Part shown: one piece after another, positions 1-7,578 of the stretch
Position numbering within the stretch: the stretch's first letter is position 1
How the letters are laid out: every line of letters begins with the position of its first letter
Source: Yoonia sp.
GTDB lineage: Bacteria; Pseudomonadota; Alphaproteobacteria; Rhodobacterales; Rhodobacteraceae
Assembly (NCBI GenBank): GCA_028822885.1
Contig: JAPKCP010000035.1
Span: forward strand, 1-15,787
DNA: 15,787 bases
Direction of reading: 5' to 3'
Made by a program: the position numbers and the translations under genes
Notes under the pieces: generated by a model
Databases searched by the model: none
What the model was told of the DNA's origin: nothing
What the model saw: the letters and a program-made list of their open reading frames with translations, nothing else

Positions 1-272
1 CCCCTTAGCAAGGCTGATCGGTTCCACTGGAGGACAACATCTTCTAGCGACAGCCAAATTCCATCTTCATCGGCGATCGTGAGACGGTCAATCGTTGCCT
101 CAGAACTCAGAGCACCCTTAAACCCAGAGATATTCACATCGCGGCTGACCCCGGACAGATTGTCCTCGATCAATGTTGTGATGTAGCCTTTGTCTTCGTC
201 CTCTTGCGCTGTTTGTGCAAGAACAGACACGGGTGCTGCGCAAAGCGTGCATGCGATCAGAATATATTTCAA
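1..272 (-). CDS. tamB: Translocation/assembly module protein TamB, N-terminal part (cut by the left window edge)
   Basis: TamB is the large inner-membrane-anchored periplasmic partner of TamA and is thought to bridge the envelope for outer-membrane protein or lipid delivery. Only the first 90 codons are inside the window, and the frame stays open to base 1. The N-terminus reads KYILIACTLCAAPVSVLAQ, a short hydrophobic export signal or anchor. The following segment has the TamB-like beta pattern, with ISGFKGALSS, RLTIADEDGIW and LQWNRSALLRG. No ATG is available. The most upstream plausible start is TTG at 272-270, which overlaps the tamA TGA by four bases (TTGA) and implies translational coupling. 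The identity rests on sequence character and on its position directly behind tamA. The start codon is inferred. Confidence 0.85.
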   Translation of the reverse strand, partial: MKYILIACTLCAAPVSVLAQTAQEDEDKGYITTLIEDNLSGVSRDVNISGFKGALSSEATIDRLTIADEDGIWLSLEDVVLQWNRSALLR

Positions 273-2065
273 AACGACTGTCCAATTCCAATATACACTT
301 CAACGCGTTCGCCCGCACGATCACCAGTCGTTGGGGTCGCAATATCAAGGCGGATTGGGCCAATTCCAGTGTTGTATCTGATGCCAAGACCGGCACCCGC
401 ATGCCAATCACCTTCACCGAATGGATCTGACGTTTCGCCAATGAAACCAATGTCATAAAACCCAACAACGCCGATACTGTCGGTCACGCCATAGCGGGTT
501 TCAAGCTGCGCACCGACGAAAGATAAACCACCACGTCGCACAGTTGCACCGATGAGTGCGGTATCAATTCCGAGGTCATTATAAGGCTGGCCGCGTACAG
601 AACCGCCACCACCTGAGAAAAACAGGAAATCAGCGGGGGCATCTAGGGCATCAGCGCCAAGCACGGACCCGATCTGGCTCCGTGCAGCAAGGGTGAATTG
701 ATCGTCGGTTCCAAAGCTGCGATAGGCCCGCGCGTCGCTGAACAGACGTGCGCCGTTGTCGGCACCTTTGATGCTTAGGAAAGGCGTGGCGTCAACGTCG
801 ATGTAATATCCGTTTTTTGCATTTTTTAGGCTGTCGCGACGGTCTAGCGTGGCCCCAAGTGGCGCGGTGAGAAGTGTAAATTCGCGCGTGCCAAGGTCTG
901 TTTCTTCGCGGGCAGCGATAAAACCAAATCCGCCTGACACTTCAAGGTCTTCGCGGATCAGTCGACTTAGCGTAGCTTCCACCGCCGCCTGATCAAGTAG
1001 AAAATCAGGTTCATCCTGTCGGCTGATTTCCGAAGAAAACGTGAAGTCGGTATCGGGGCCATAGACAGCAGGGCGTTTCAGGCTTGCGGTGATAGCGTAA
1101 TCGACACCGCCAGTTTCGCCTCCAATGCCAGAGACGTCGCCGCCAAGACGAAATTGTTCAGCCCCACCAAAAAAGTTGCGGTGCAGCCAATAGGTGGATG
1201 CACCCAGACCCTCAATGGACGAGAATTCAACGCCAAAACCAAAGCGTCTTGGTTTGGCTTCTGAGATTTGTGCCGTGATTGGAAGCACATCGCCTGCGGC
1301 TATATTTTCATCTTCAACCAAGGACACGCTATCGAATGTGCCGGTCTCGCGTAACCGTCGTTCAGCGCGGGCGATGTCTGTGGCGGAATACACGTCACCC
1401 GTGGGCAATCCTGCAATTGCAATGATCCTGTCTGTTCTGACAGCTTCGTTGCCACTGACTGTCAGGGGACCAAACGTAAGTCTTGGTCCCGGCACAATAG
1501 CCACTATCACGTCAAGTTCTTGTGCGGTGTGTCTTGCTGTAACCTGCTGGGTGCCCGGGCTTGCTTTTGCATGACCTTGGTCCTTCCACGCGGTCACGGC
1601 GGTGCGCACCGCTTGGCGCACACGGTCTGTTGTCGCTGTAGATCCATTCGCAAAATCTATGGGCATTTCTGTCCCGTTGGGAACCGGACCGACGGTCGTT
1701 TGGCCAAAGCTAAATTCTGGACCGGGCGTCACCGAAATAGCGATGCTGTCGATCTGGCTTGGTGCATCGAGCGGGGGGATGCCTGCCGCCTCGCGTCCGT
1801 TGACCTGAATTGCGATCTCACCACTATAAAATCCACGTGCGTACAGTGCGGTCAGTAATCTGCGATAATCTGCGCGTGCAGCAGCGACATAATCTTGGGC
1901 TTGCGTCGTTTCGTCATCTTTGAGGGAAAGAACCAATGATGCGCTGCGCAGTTTATCGCGCAGACCATCACTTGCGTCACCTGTTAAGAACTCAATATCT
2001 TGTGCAGCCAATGGTAAAGCTAAAAGCCCAAGAACACAGGTCGTCGTGCGAAGGATGGATTTCAT
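269..2065 (-). CDS. tamA: Outer-membrane assembly factor TamA (BamA/Omp85 family)
   Basis: A 598-residue Omp85-family outer-membrane protein of usual TamA size. It starts MKSILRTTT with a signal peptide, probably cleaved near PLAA/QD at residues 18-23. About three POTRA domains follow (roughly 25-115, 115-195 and 197-272; the third has a clear RIIAIAGLPTGDVYS segment). The rest, about 271-598, is a beta-barrel. The conserved loop motif appears as VRGQ at 490-493, and the protein ends in Phe (GIGQSF), typical of barrel proteins. In the known system TamA works with TamB, whose gene follows with a 4-nt overlap. The frame is open upstream to 2284, but that would run into truA. The ATG at 2065 gives a proper signal peptide. 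The ribosome-binding site is poor (a G-run only), and an inverted repeat sits just upstream. Confidence 0.93.
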   Translation of the reverse strand: MKSILRTTTCVLGLLALPLAAQDIEFLTGDASDGLRDKLRSASLVLSLKDDETTQAQDYVAAARADYRRLLTALYARGFYSGEIAIQVNGREAAGIPPLDAPSQIDSIAISVTPGPEFSFGQTTVGPVPNGTEMPIDFANGSTATTDRVRQAVRTAVTAWKDQGHAKASPGTQQVTARHTAQELDVIVAIVPGPRLTFGPLTVSGNEAVRTDRIIAIAGLPTGDVYSATDIARAERRLRETGTFDSVSLVEDENIAAGDVLPITAQISEAKPRRFGFGVEFSSIEGLGASTYWLHRNFFGGAEQFRLGGDVSGIGGETGGVDYAITASLKRPAVYGPDTDFTFSSEISRQDEPDFLLDQAAVEATLSRLIREDLEVSGGFGFIAAREETDLGTREFTLLTAPLGATLDRRDSLKNAKNGYYIDVDATPFLSIKGADNGARLFSDARAYRSFGTDDQFTLAARSQIGSVLGADALDAPADFLFFSGGGGSVRGQPYNDLGIDTALIGATVRRGGLSFVGAQLETRYGVTDSIGVVGFYDIGFIGETSDPFGEGDWHAGAGLGIRYNTGIGPIRLDIATPTTGDRAGERVEVYIGIGQSF

Positions 2066-2201
2066 TTGCGCCCCATTTACCGACCAACAACGTGCAGCAC
2101 GTTCATTGGTTGGTAGGACCCTAAACAGTCGTGGCATGCGGTAAAATGGGTGTTTTGCTTTTCGGGCGAAAATTCGCGCGGTTTTTGTGCACTTTTTGAG
2201 G
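2066..2201. other. truA-tamA intergenic region, 136 bp
   Basis: This gap separates truA from tamA on the same strand and is long enough for a tamA promoter. It contains the inverted repeat at 2089-2103 and a short hairpin-forming GCGAA/TTCGC at about 2163-2174. On the truA strand the hairpin is not followed by a T-run, so it does not qualify as an intrinsic terminator. No convincing -35/-10 pair was identified by eye. Confidence 0.4.
2089..2103. promoter_or_regulatory. Perfect 7-bp inverted repeat with 1-nt centre, just upstream of tamA
   Basis: The sequence AACGTGC-A-GCACGTT lies 24-38 bases before the tamA start, in the truA-tamA gap. On the tamA strand further partial pairing is possible outside it (CCAAC on one side, GTTGG on the other, with a bulge). 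It could be an operator for a dimeric regulator or an RNA hairpin next to the tamA ribosome-binding region. No known regulator motif is recognised, so function is inference only. Confidence 0.35.
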
Positions 2202-2972
2202 TTATTTTGCGAATGGGTCGTTTGGATACACAACATGTGCGAGGTAAAGCCCCTGTGGCGGGCAAACTGGACCACAGGCGGCACGATCTTTTGCTTCTAG
2301 TGCGCGTGCCATGTCATCGGGGGTCCAAGCCCCGACACCCACCCGTTCAAGTGAGCCAACAAAGCTGCGAACTTGGTTATGCAGGAACGATTTTGCGCGC
2401 ACATCAAAGCGATATTCGATGCCTTCGGGGTGCGTGATTTTGCTCACGTCCAATCGGTCCAATGTCTTAACAGGACTTGCAGCCTGACACATCGTGGAGC
2501 GAAAGGTTGTGAAATCGTGCGTTCCCAAAAGCATGGATGCACCAGCTTGCAATGCTGCGAGATCAAGATTGTATTTAACCTGCCAGAATAACCCGCGCCC
2601 AAACGTCAAAGGTGCGCGGCGCGCCATAATTCGAAAGATATAGTGCCGTGCAGACGCAGAAAACCGAGCGTGAAAATCCTCATCAACCGCGGCACAATCA
2701 ACGACAGCAACCGGAGTCGGTTTGAGGTGGAAGTTGATTGCTTCTGACAAGCGAAACGGATCCCAGTCTTTTTTTAGGTCACAATGGGCGACTTGGCCCT
2801 GTGCATGAACCCCTTTGTCAGTGCGACCCGCTGCCGCAATTTTATGGTCGGCGGGTTCAAGCTTTGCCAGCGCAGCTTCAATGGCACCTTGCACAGATGG
2901 CCTGTCCGCTTGGCGCTGCCAGCCCGCAAACGGGGCACCATCGTATTCAATTTTTAGCGCAAAACGGGGCAT
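2202..2972 (-). CDS. truA: tRNA pseudouridine(38-40) synthase TruA
   Basis: A 256-residue TruA of normal length. It isomerises uridines 38, 39 and 40 in the tRNA anticodon stem-loop. The N-terminal hallmark IEYDGAPFAGWQRQ is present. The catalytic motif GRTDKGVHA has the nucleophilic Asp at residue 52, corresponding to Asp60 in the E. coli enzyme by family knowledge. A second conserved segment, SFLHNQVRSFVGSLERVG, lies in the C-terminal half. The ATG at 2972 is the only nearby start because an in-frame TAG lies a few codons upstream. No good Shine-Dalgarno precedes it. It is divergent from the YcjX gene across 97 bp and probably transcribed towards tamA. In many bacteria truA has other neighbours, so the link to TAM is positional only. 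Confidence 0.96.
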   Translation of the reverse strand: MPRFALKIEYDGAPFAGWQRQADRPSVQGAIEAALAKLEPADHKIAAAGRTDKGVHAQGQVAHCDLKKDWDPFRLSEAINFHLKPTPVAVVDCAAVDEDFHARFSASARHYIFRIMARRAPLTFGRGLFWQVKYNLDLAALQAGASMLLGTHDFTTFRSTMCQAASPVKTLDRLDVSKITHPEGIEYRFDVRAKSFLHNQVRSFVGSLERVGVGAWTPDDMARALEAKDRAACGPVCPPQGLYLAHVVYPNDPFAK

Positions 2973-3069
2973 ACAGTGCGACTAGGGGGAGAAACGCATG
3001 AAATCAATCCCTACCCAAGTCCGCATCGCACGCCTATCTAAGGGAGAATGAGTTGAGAAGGGGACGATT
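2973..3069. promoter_or_regulatory. Divergent intergenic region, truA / ycjX
   Basis: This 97-bp gap lies between two divergent genes and so must carry the promoter for the YcjX-GNAT-YcjF trio and one for truA, unless an upstream promoter is used. The clear element is AAGGGGA at 3058-3064, a purine-rich ribosome-binding site five bases before the TTG at 3070. That spacing supports the TTG start, since an in-frame TGA at 3049-3051 excludes earlier starts. No strong sigma-70 hexamers are evident. Confidence 0.45.
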
Positions 3070-4482
3070 TTGGTACTTGCCGCCATTGCAGATCAGATAA
3101 CGCGCAGCGTTGATATAGTGACGCAGACATTGACCGCCCCGTTTTCGGACCCTGTGATACGGCTTGGCGTGACTGGGCTTAGCCGCGCTGGCAAGACCGT
3201 TTTCATCACGTCGCTTGTTGCTAACCTGATGGATCGTGGGCGTATGCCGCAGATGCAGGCAGCGGCAAATGGCGCAATTCGTACGGCATACTTGCAGCCG
3301 CAACCTAACGATACGTTGCCGCGATTTGAATATGAAGATCACCTGAGACGCCTGACATCGCCGACACCCAGTTGGCCGGAAGGCACCCGCCATATTTCAG
3401 AATTGCGGTTGTCACTGCGGGTTCAGCCGACGGGTCTACTATCCGGCTTGTCTGGGCCGCGAACTGTTCATCTCGATATTGTAGATTATCCCGGTGAATG
3501 GCTACTTGATCTCGGTTTGTTGGATGTCAGCTTTGCGCAATGGTCAAAGCTTGCGATTGCACGTGCGACTGGGCGTCCGGGTGGCGATGACTTTCTGAAA
3601 GCTCTGTCTGGGATCGATGCCACAGCAACGTTGGATGAAGGCGATGCACAAACGCTCGCTAAGACCTACACGGCCCATTTAAATGCATCCCGTGAGGCTG
3701 GTTTTTCAGATTGCACGCCCGGGCGTTTTTTGTTGCCCGGTGACCTAGCGGGCTCTCCGGTTCTCACCTTTGCGCCGTTGTCTGTTGGGGCTTATGGGCG
3801 CGGCTCACTTGGTCGAGAACTTGAACGCAGGTTCGAAAGCTACAAGCGCAACATCGTAAAGCCGTTCTTTCGCGACCACTTTTCAAAGATTGATCGACAG
3901 GTGGTGTTACTTGATGTCTTAGGGGCGATCCACGCGGGGCCACCCGCGGTTGCTGACTTACGTCAGGCGATGGCGGACATTCTTGGGGCGTTCCGGCCCG
4001 GGCGCAACGCATTTCTGACCCGTATCTTCCAAGGGCGGCGGGTTGAAAAAATCCTATTCGCTGCGACAAAGGCGGATCACTTGCACCATACGCAACATCC
4101 GCAACTGACGGCCATAACCGAGGCTTTGCTGCGCGAGGCACGTGACAAAGCGCGATTTGCCGGTGCTCAAACTGCTGCCATGGCCATCGCGTCGTTGCGC
4201 ACAACGGTGGAACAAACAGTGCAACACCAAGATGGCCCGTTGAATGTGGTGCAAGGGCAGTTGCTTGGGTCAGGTAAGCAGGCTGCATTTTACCCCGGTG
4301 CATTGCCGACTGACCCTAATCAACTCTTGGCCCCTGCAGAAGAGGGTGCGCAGAAATGGCTGGATGCGGACTATCAAGTGATGAATTTTGCACCGGCCCC
4401 ACTCACATTGCGACCGGGCGATGGACCGCCACATATTCGGCTTGATAAGGCTGCTGAATTTTTGCTGGGTGATCGATTATGA
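3070..4482 (+). CDS. ycjX: YcjX-family (DUF463) GTPase-like nucleotide-binding protein
   Basis: A 470-residue P-loop protein of the YcjX/DUF463 family. Walker A is GLSRAGKT at 36-43, a switch-type DYPG (DxxG) is at 139-142 and a TKAD (NKxD-like guanine-specificity motif) is at 333-336, so GTP is the likely nucleotide. No transmembrane helix or signal peptide is visible, so the protein is cytoplasmic. In enterobacteria ycjX lies with ycjF at the phage-shock (psp) locus and is linked to envelope stress. Here no psp genes are nearby. The TTG start is chosen because the frame is closed 21 bases upstream and AAGGGGA lies five bases before it. The stop overlaps the next ATG by four bases (ATGA), so the GNAT gene is coupled to it. 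The biochemical role is not established. Confidence 0.9.
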   Translation: MVLAAIADQITRSVDIVTQTLTAPFSDPVIRLGVTGLSRAGKTVFITSLVANLMDRGRMPQMQAAANGAIRTAYLQPQPNDTLPRFEYEDHLRRLTSPTPSWPEGTRHISELRLSLRVQPTGLLSGLSGPRTVHLDIVDYPGEWLLDLGLLDVSFAQWSKLAIARATGRPGGDDFLKALSGIDATATLDEGDAQTLAKTYTAHLNASREAGFSDCTPGRFLLPGDLAGSPVLTFAPLSVGAYGRGSLGRELERRFESYKRNIVKPFFRDHFSKIDRQVVLLDVLGAIHAGPPAVADLRQAMADILGAFRPGRNAFLTRIFQGRRVEKILFAATKADHLHHTQHPQLTAITEALLREARDKARFAGAQTAAMAIASLRTTVEQTVQHQDGPLNVVQGQLLGSGKQAAFYPGALPTDPNQLLAPAEEGAQKWLDADYQVMNFAPAPLTLRPGDGPPHIRLDKAAEFLLGDRL

Positions 4483-4910
4483 TACGCTCCGCTGACATCA
4501 CTGATGCACCAGCGATGGCTGAGGTTTTGAGTGGCTGGATCGACGATACACCGTGGATGCCGCGAATTCATACCTTGGCCGAGGACTTTGCGTTTTGCCA
4601 AAACCTTTTGAAAACGACCGAAGTATGGGTGGCCGATGCAAGCGCTGGCTTGGGCTTTGTGGCACGTCATGGGGACAGCATTGCTTCACTTTACCTTGCA
4701 CCGGGTTTGCGGCGAAAATCATGGGGAACTGGGCTTTTAAACGCAGCTCAGCAACATCAAACGACATTATTGCTTTGGACTTTTCAAGCAAAAGATGCCG
4801 CTTTGCGCTTTTATGAGGCCAATTTCTTTCACATTTCCGATGTCACGCTTAGTGAGGGAAATATTGAGAAACTACCTAATTTACATATGACTTGGACGAA
4901 GGACATCTGA
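4479..4910 (+). CDS. GNAT-family N-acetyltransferase, substrate unknown
   Basis: A 143-residue protein with GNAT layout. It has an N-terminal MIRSADITDAPAMAEVLSGW typical of the fold, then the beta4-alpha3 acetyl-CoA-binding segment SLYLAPGLRRKSWGTGLL (residues 70-87). It ends with a C-terminal ALRFYEANFF typical of GNAT motif B. The pyrophosphate loop reads K80-x-x-G83-x-G85, with Lys where Gln or Arg is usual. Members transfer an acetyl group from acetyl-CoA to an amine, and neither sequence nor context identifies the acceptor. The start ATG overlaps the ycjX stop by four bases, and the TGA overlaps the following ATG by one base, so the gene sits translationally locked inside the ycjX-ycjF pair. 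A role in modifying a component of that pair is possible but is only inference. Confidence 0.85.
   Translation: MIRSADITDAPAMAEVLSGWIDDTPWMPRIHTLAEDFAFCQNLLKTTEVWVADASAGLGFVARHGDSIASLYLAPGLRRKSWGTGLLNAAQQHQTTLLLWTFQAKDAALRFYEANFFHISDVTLSEGNIEKLPNLHMTWTKDI
4898..4903 (+). promoter_or_regulatory. Ribosome-binding site deciding the ycjF start
   Basis: GAAGGA lies inside the last codons of the GNAT gene, six bases before the ATG at 4910. It favours that start over the in-frame TTG at 4892. Confidence 0.6.
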
Positions 4911-5911
4911 TGACAAAGACGATATCACGTGGGCCCGTTCTGATTGATCTTGAACAGACGACGCGTTCCAGTCCGGCTGATGCGGCTCCCGTTATCGACA
5001 GTCCAGTCTTGGCAAATGGTGCTGCGATGCAGCAGGTCGTTGCATTGGGTGTCCGGCGACCATCGAGGTTTGCAAAATGGTTCTGGTCATTCCTTTTGGG
5101 TTTGGTCGGTTTTGTCGTATCGCTGGCGGCGTGGGATTACGTCAATGGATTGGTTGCCCGTTCGCCGATCCTTGGTGGTATCGCAACAGCTTTGATCGCG
5201 GGTTTTGTGCTTGTGCTTATCGCCTTGGCCATTCGCGAATTGGCGGCGTTCAGCAGGCTACAAAAACTTGATGGAATTCACAAAACAGCAGCGTCAGCAT
5301 TAACTGATGCTGACCTGACCCAAGCGCGGTCTGCGGTCAAACAACTTAACCGCCTTTACGCACAGCGCAGTGACACAGCTTGGGGGCGCGAAAAGTTAAA
5401 AGAGCAGCATGATGATATGCTCGACGCGGATGGCTTGCTGGGATTGGCTGAACATACGGTGCTGGCCCCGCTTGATGCCCGCGCGACCCGCGAGATTGAG
5501 GCGGCAGCACGCCAAGTTGCGACGGTTACAGCGCTTGTTCCATTGGCTTTTGCGGACGTGATTACTGCGTTAACTGCAAACTTGCGGATGATTAGGCGCA
5601 TCGCGGAGGTATATGGAGGCCGATCTGGAATGCTTGGCAGTTGGCGACTGACGCGTACCGTGTTCACGCATCTTATCGCGACAGGGGCAGTCGCGATTGG
5701 TGACGACATGATTGGCTCGATTGCAGGTGGTGGGGTGCTTTCCAAGGTCTCACGCCGCTTTGGCGAAGGGGTTATCAACGGGGCCTTAACAGCCCGCGTC
5801 GGTATCGCGGCGATGGAAGTCTGTCGCCCGTTTCCGTTTCACACGACAAAAAAGCCAACAGTCACAGCGTTGGGGCGTCGTGCGCTGACCGGATTATTTG
5901 GGGCGGGTTGA
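4910..5911 (+). CDS. ycjF: YcjF-like inner-membrane protein (TIGR01620 / DUF697)
   Basis: A 333-residue membrane protein of the YcjF/TIGR01620 family. Two transmembrane helices are visible at about 57-75 and 88-108 (WFWSFLLGLVGFVVSLAAW; GGIATALIAGFVLVLIALAI), preceded by about 50 polar, probably cytosolic residues. The C-terminal DUF697-type domain spans roughly 190-320 and includes LVPLAFADVITALTANL and the conserved ending VCRPFPF. I use the ATG at 4910 because GAAGGA at 4898-4903 lies six bases before it. An in-frame TTG at 4892 would add six residues and has no better site. The gene follows the GNAT gene with a TGATG junction. It is likely the membrane partner of the YcjX protein, as in enterobacteria. 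The molecular function is unknown. It converges on the DUF2125 gene with a 5-bp gap and no terminator in between. Confidence 0.9.
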   Translation: MTKTISRGPVLIDLEQTTRSSPADAAPVIDSPVLANGAAMQQVVALGVRRPSRFAKWFWSFLLGLVGFVVSLAAWDYVNGLVARSPILGGIATALIAGFVLVLIALAIRELAAFSRLQKLDGIHKTAASALTDADLTQARSAVKQLNRLYAQRSDTAWGREKLKEQHDDMLDADGLLGLAEHTVLAPLDARATREIEAAARQVATVTALVPLAFADVITALTANLRMIRRIAEVYGGRSGMLGSWRLTRTVFTHLIATGAVAIGDDMIGSIAGGGVLSKVSRRFGEGVINGALTARVGIAAMEVCRPFPFHTTKKPTVTALGRRALTGLFGAG

Positions 5912-5916
5912 AAAGG

Positions 5917-6912
5917 TCAATGAAGCTTTGGTGAGGGGCCAAGGGGCAGGGGACCAATCGAAAGATTTCCGTTCTGTACGGTGATTGGTAAAACCAAAGC
6001 CTCTTCACCCTGTGAAAGCGTCTGACCAATACTTTGGGCCATGAATTTATACTGATCTGGGATCATGCCAGCAGATTGGGCGACAGCTAACATGCCCTTC
6101 CAATCATTAAATATAATTGTGATTGTGCCATCTGGCGTGCCAGCCGCATCTACCGTGAATGCGCCATCGCCTGAGATTAGAAACGCACCCCACGTCAGGG
6201 CCAAAGACCGCAAAGTCACGCCGCGCAATTGGGCCGGTTCGCGCGACCAGTCACGGACCGTGTGTCGGTCAAGTGGCCGGTCAAGCGTCACTGACGCATC
6301 GAATATTGCCGCCTCAATTATTGTTGGAAGACCGCTTGTGGGATCAATCTGGGACATCAATGAACTTGGCAAAGCGATGTCCGTTACGCTTGCGTAGGTA
6401 TCGTAAGTATATGGTAATGTTCCTGCTTCACGCAGAGCAATCAGCAGATTTGAGAGTGAGATTTGACGATCTGGTGCGATGCTGATCGCGAGATGTGCTG
6501 CCTCAGCAGTGATTGTGTCGAGAGAAAGTGCAGTATTTGCGGCAACCCCCACACTGGCTCGCAATGCCTCACTCGTCACTGTGATCGGTAGACCGTTCAG
6601 AGACACAGTCTGTGTTGGTGGAAATGCGATGATCATCCGGTTGGGCTGATACGATAGGGCCAGAGTTTGCACCATCGCAGCTTCATATTTGAACGCTCTA
6701 TCTGGCGTTTCAATTGAAATATCTGTTGCTGTTGTATCAAAACGAGACGGGAAACCGCGTGTTTTCAGCGCGCTATAATCGACATCCCACCCATCGTTTT
6801 GAAGTTTTTCAAGTTGGGCTTGTGCCGCATTTTCGACCGCATATGATCCGGCAACCCAGTAGCTACCGTAGATTAATGCGAGGATCACTACAAAGTATGT
6901 CAAACGCTTCAT
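5917..6912 (-). CDS. DUF2125 domain-containing envelope protein
   Basis: A 331-residue protein recognised as DUF2125, a family I know mainly from alphaproteobacteria and without an assigned function. It starts MKRLTYFVVILALIYGSYWV, a membrane anchor or signal sequence at residues 4-20. The rest is soluble, beta-rich and probably periplasmic, with a family-like early segment around GWDVDYSALKTRGFPSRF. The ATG at 6912 is preferred because AAAGGG at 6919-6924 sits six bases before it. Another ATG at 6927 would add MKGCA and lacks such a site. The gene is convergent with ycjF and divergent from the chaC-like gene. There is no operon partner in the window, so context says little beyond a possible envelope role. 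Confidence 0.82.
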   Translation of the reverse strand: MKRLTYFVVILALIYGSYWVAGSYAVENAAQAQLEKLQNDGWDVDYSALKTRGFPSRFDTTATDISIETPDRAFKYEAAMVQTLALSYQPNRMIIAFPPTQTVSLNGLPITVTSEALRASVGVAANTALSLDTITAEAAHLAISIAPDRQISLSNLLIALREAGTLPYTYDTYASVTDIALPSSLMSQIDPTSGLPTIIEAAIFDASVTLDRPLDRHTVRDWSREPAQLRGVTLRSLALTWGAFLISGDGAFTVDAAGTPDGTITIIFNDWKGMLAVAQSAGMIPDQYKFMAQSIGQTLSQGEEALVLPITVQNGNLSIGPLPLGPSPKLH

Positions 6913-6976
6913 CGCGCACCCTTTCATTGCTCGTTCAACCGGTGTTTACAGGCCCTTAAGTAGAAGGACCAGCGAC
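6913..6976. promoter_or_regulatory. Divergent intergenic region, DUF2125 gene / chaC-like gene
   Basis: This 64-bp gap must hold start signals for both flanking genes. On the plus strand AGAAGGA at 6962-6968 is a good ribosome-binding site eight bases before the chaC-like ATG. On the minus strand AAAGGG at 6919-6924 serves the DUF2125 gene. Core promoter hexamers are not clear by eye. Confidence 0.4.
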
Positions 6977-7507
6977 ATGGCGTTTTGGGTATTTGGATAT
7001 GGATCATTGCTTTGGAATCCGGGGTTTGAACCGGCAGAAAGGGTGCGCGCTAAGCTGACAGGCTATCATCGGTCGTTTTGCATGCTGTCGATCCACCATC
7101 GTGGGACCGATGCTGACCCGGGTTTGGTGCTCGCGCTTGATGAGGCGGAAGCGACCTGCACTGGTCTGGCGCTTCGGGTGCATGATCATGAAGCTGACGG
7201 TGTCTTGGCATATCTGCGTGAGCGAGAATTGGTGTCTTCGGCCTATCTCGAAAAACATGTGACCTTGCAAGCAGATGACGGGCGCATGATTGAGGCGCTG
7301 GCCTATGTCATAAACGCCGATCACCGCCAGTATTGTCAATTTGATCTCGAAAAACAGGCGCAGATGATCGCAGCAGCCGTTGGTGGGCGTGGCCCCAATA
7401 CAGAATACCTTTATAATACAGCTGAATTATTGACCAAACTGCAAATTGCCGATCTTGATATGGACTGGTTGGTCACACGTGTCCGCCAGATCACGGCGAC
7501 GGTATAA
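6977..7507 (+). CDS. chaC: ChaC-type glutathione-specific gamma-glutamylcyclotransferase
   Basis: A 176-residue ChaC-family enzyme. The family converts glutathione to 5-oxoproline and Cys-Gly in the cytosol, lowering glutathione and recycling its parts. The N-terminal substrate-binding signature FGYGSLLWNPGF is present (YGSL at 8-11). The family motif YLxxRE occurs at 79-84, with Glu84 the likely general acid/base. The C-terminal NTEYLYNTAELL fits the family. AGAAGGA eight bases upstream supports the ATG at 6977. The gene appears monocistronic, with its own divergent promoter region. A second glutathione-linked gene, gloB, lies 7 kb away, but nothing joins them physically. Confidence in the family is high, while substrate specificity (glutathione versus other gamma-glutamyl peptides) is inferred. 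Confidence 0.92.
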   Translation: MAFWVFGYGSLLWNPGFEPAERVRAKLTGYHRSFCMLSIHHRGTDADPGLVLALDEAEATCTGLALRVHDHEADGVLAYLRERELVSSAYLEKHVTLQADDGRMIEALAYVINADHRQYCQFDLEKQAQMIAAAVGGRGPNTEYLYNTAELLTKLQIADLDMDWLVTRVRQITATV

Positions 7508-7513
7508 AATCGT

Positions 7514-7541
7514 TTGGTTTCCGTATGTATGCGACTATGCT
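7514..7541 (+). promoter_or_regulatory. Possible sigma-70-like promoter for the channel/coiled-coil gene pair
   Basis: TTGGTT at 7514-7519 and TATGCT at 7536-7541 are separated by 16 bases in the 71-bp gap before the TolQ/ExbB-like gene. Each matches the consensus at about four of six positions. This is a weak visual match, offered as a candidate only. Confidence 0.25.
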
Positions 7542-7578
7542 ATCCCACAAAATATAGAGCAGTAGAGGCCAAACGCCC

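Noticed and set aside
118..468. 116-codon open frame on the minus strand spanning the tamA/tamB junction
   Set aside because: It overlaps the ends of two well-supported genes in another frame and lacks recognisable content.
2067..2081. Four-codon mini reading frame (ATG GGG CGC AAA TGA) whose stop overlaps the tamA ATG
   Set aside because: The arrangement could in principle be a coupling leader, but it has no ribosome-binding site of its own and is short enough to be chance.
2066..2284. N-terminal extension of tamA to 2284
   Set aside because: It would overlap truA by 80 bases, bury the signal peptide in the middle and have no matching homologous segment. The ATG at 2065 gives a proper exported protein.
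3048..3053. Two-codon mini reading frame (ATG AGT TGA) before ycjX
   Set aside because: The upstream AGGGAG is too close to this ATG, and such short frames are expected by chance.
3764..4303. 179-codon open frame on the minus strand
   Set aside because: It is antisense to the conserved ycjX gene, is rich in Pro/Arg/Gln as expected of a shadow frame, and shows no family resemblance.
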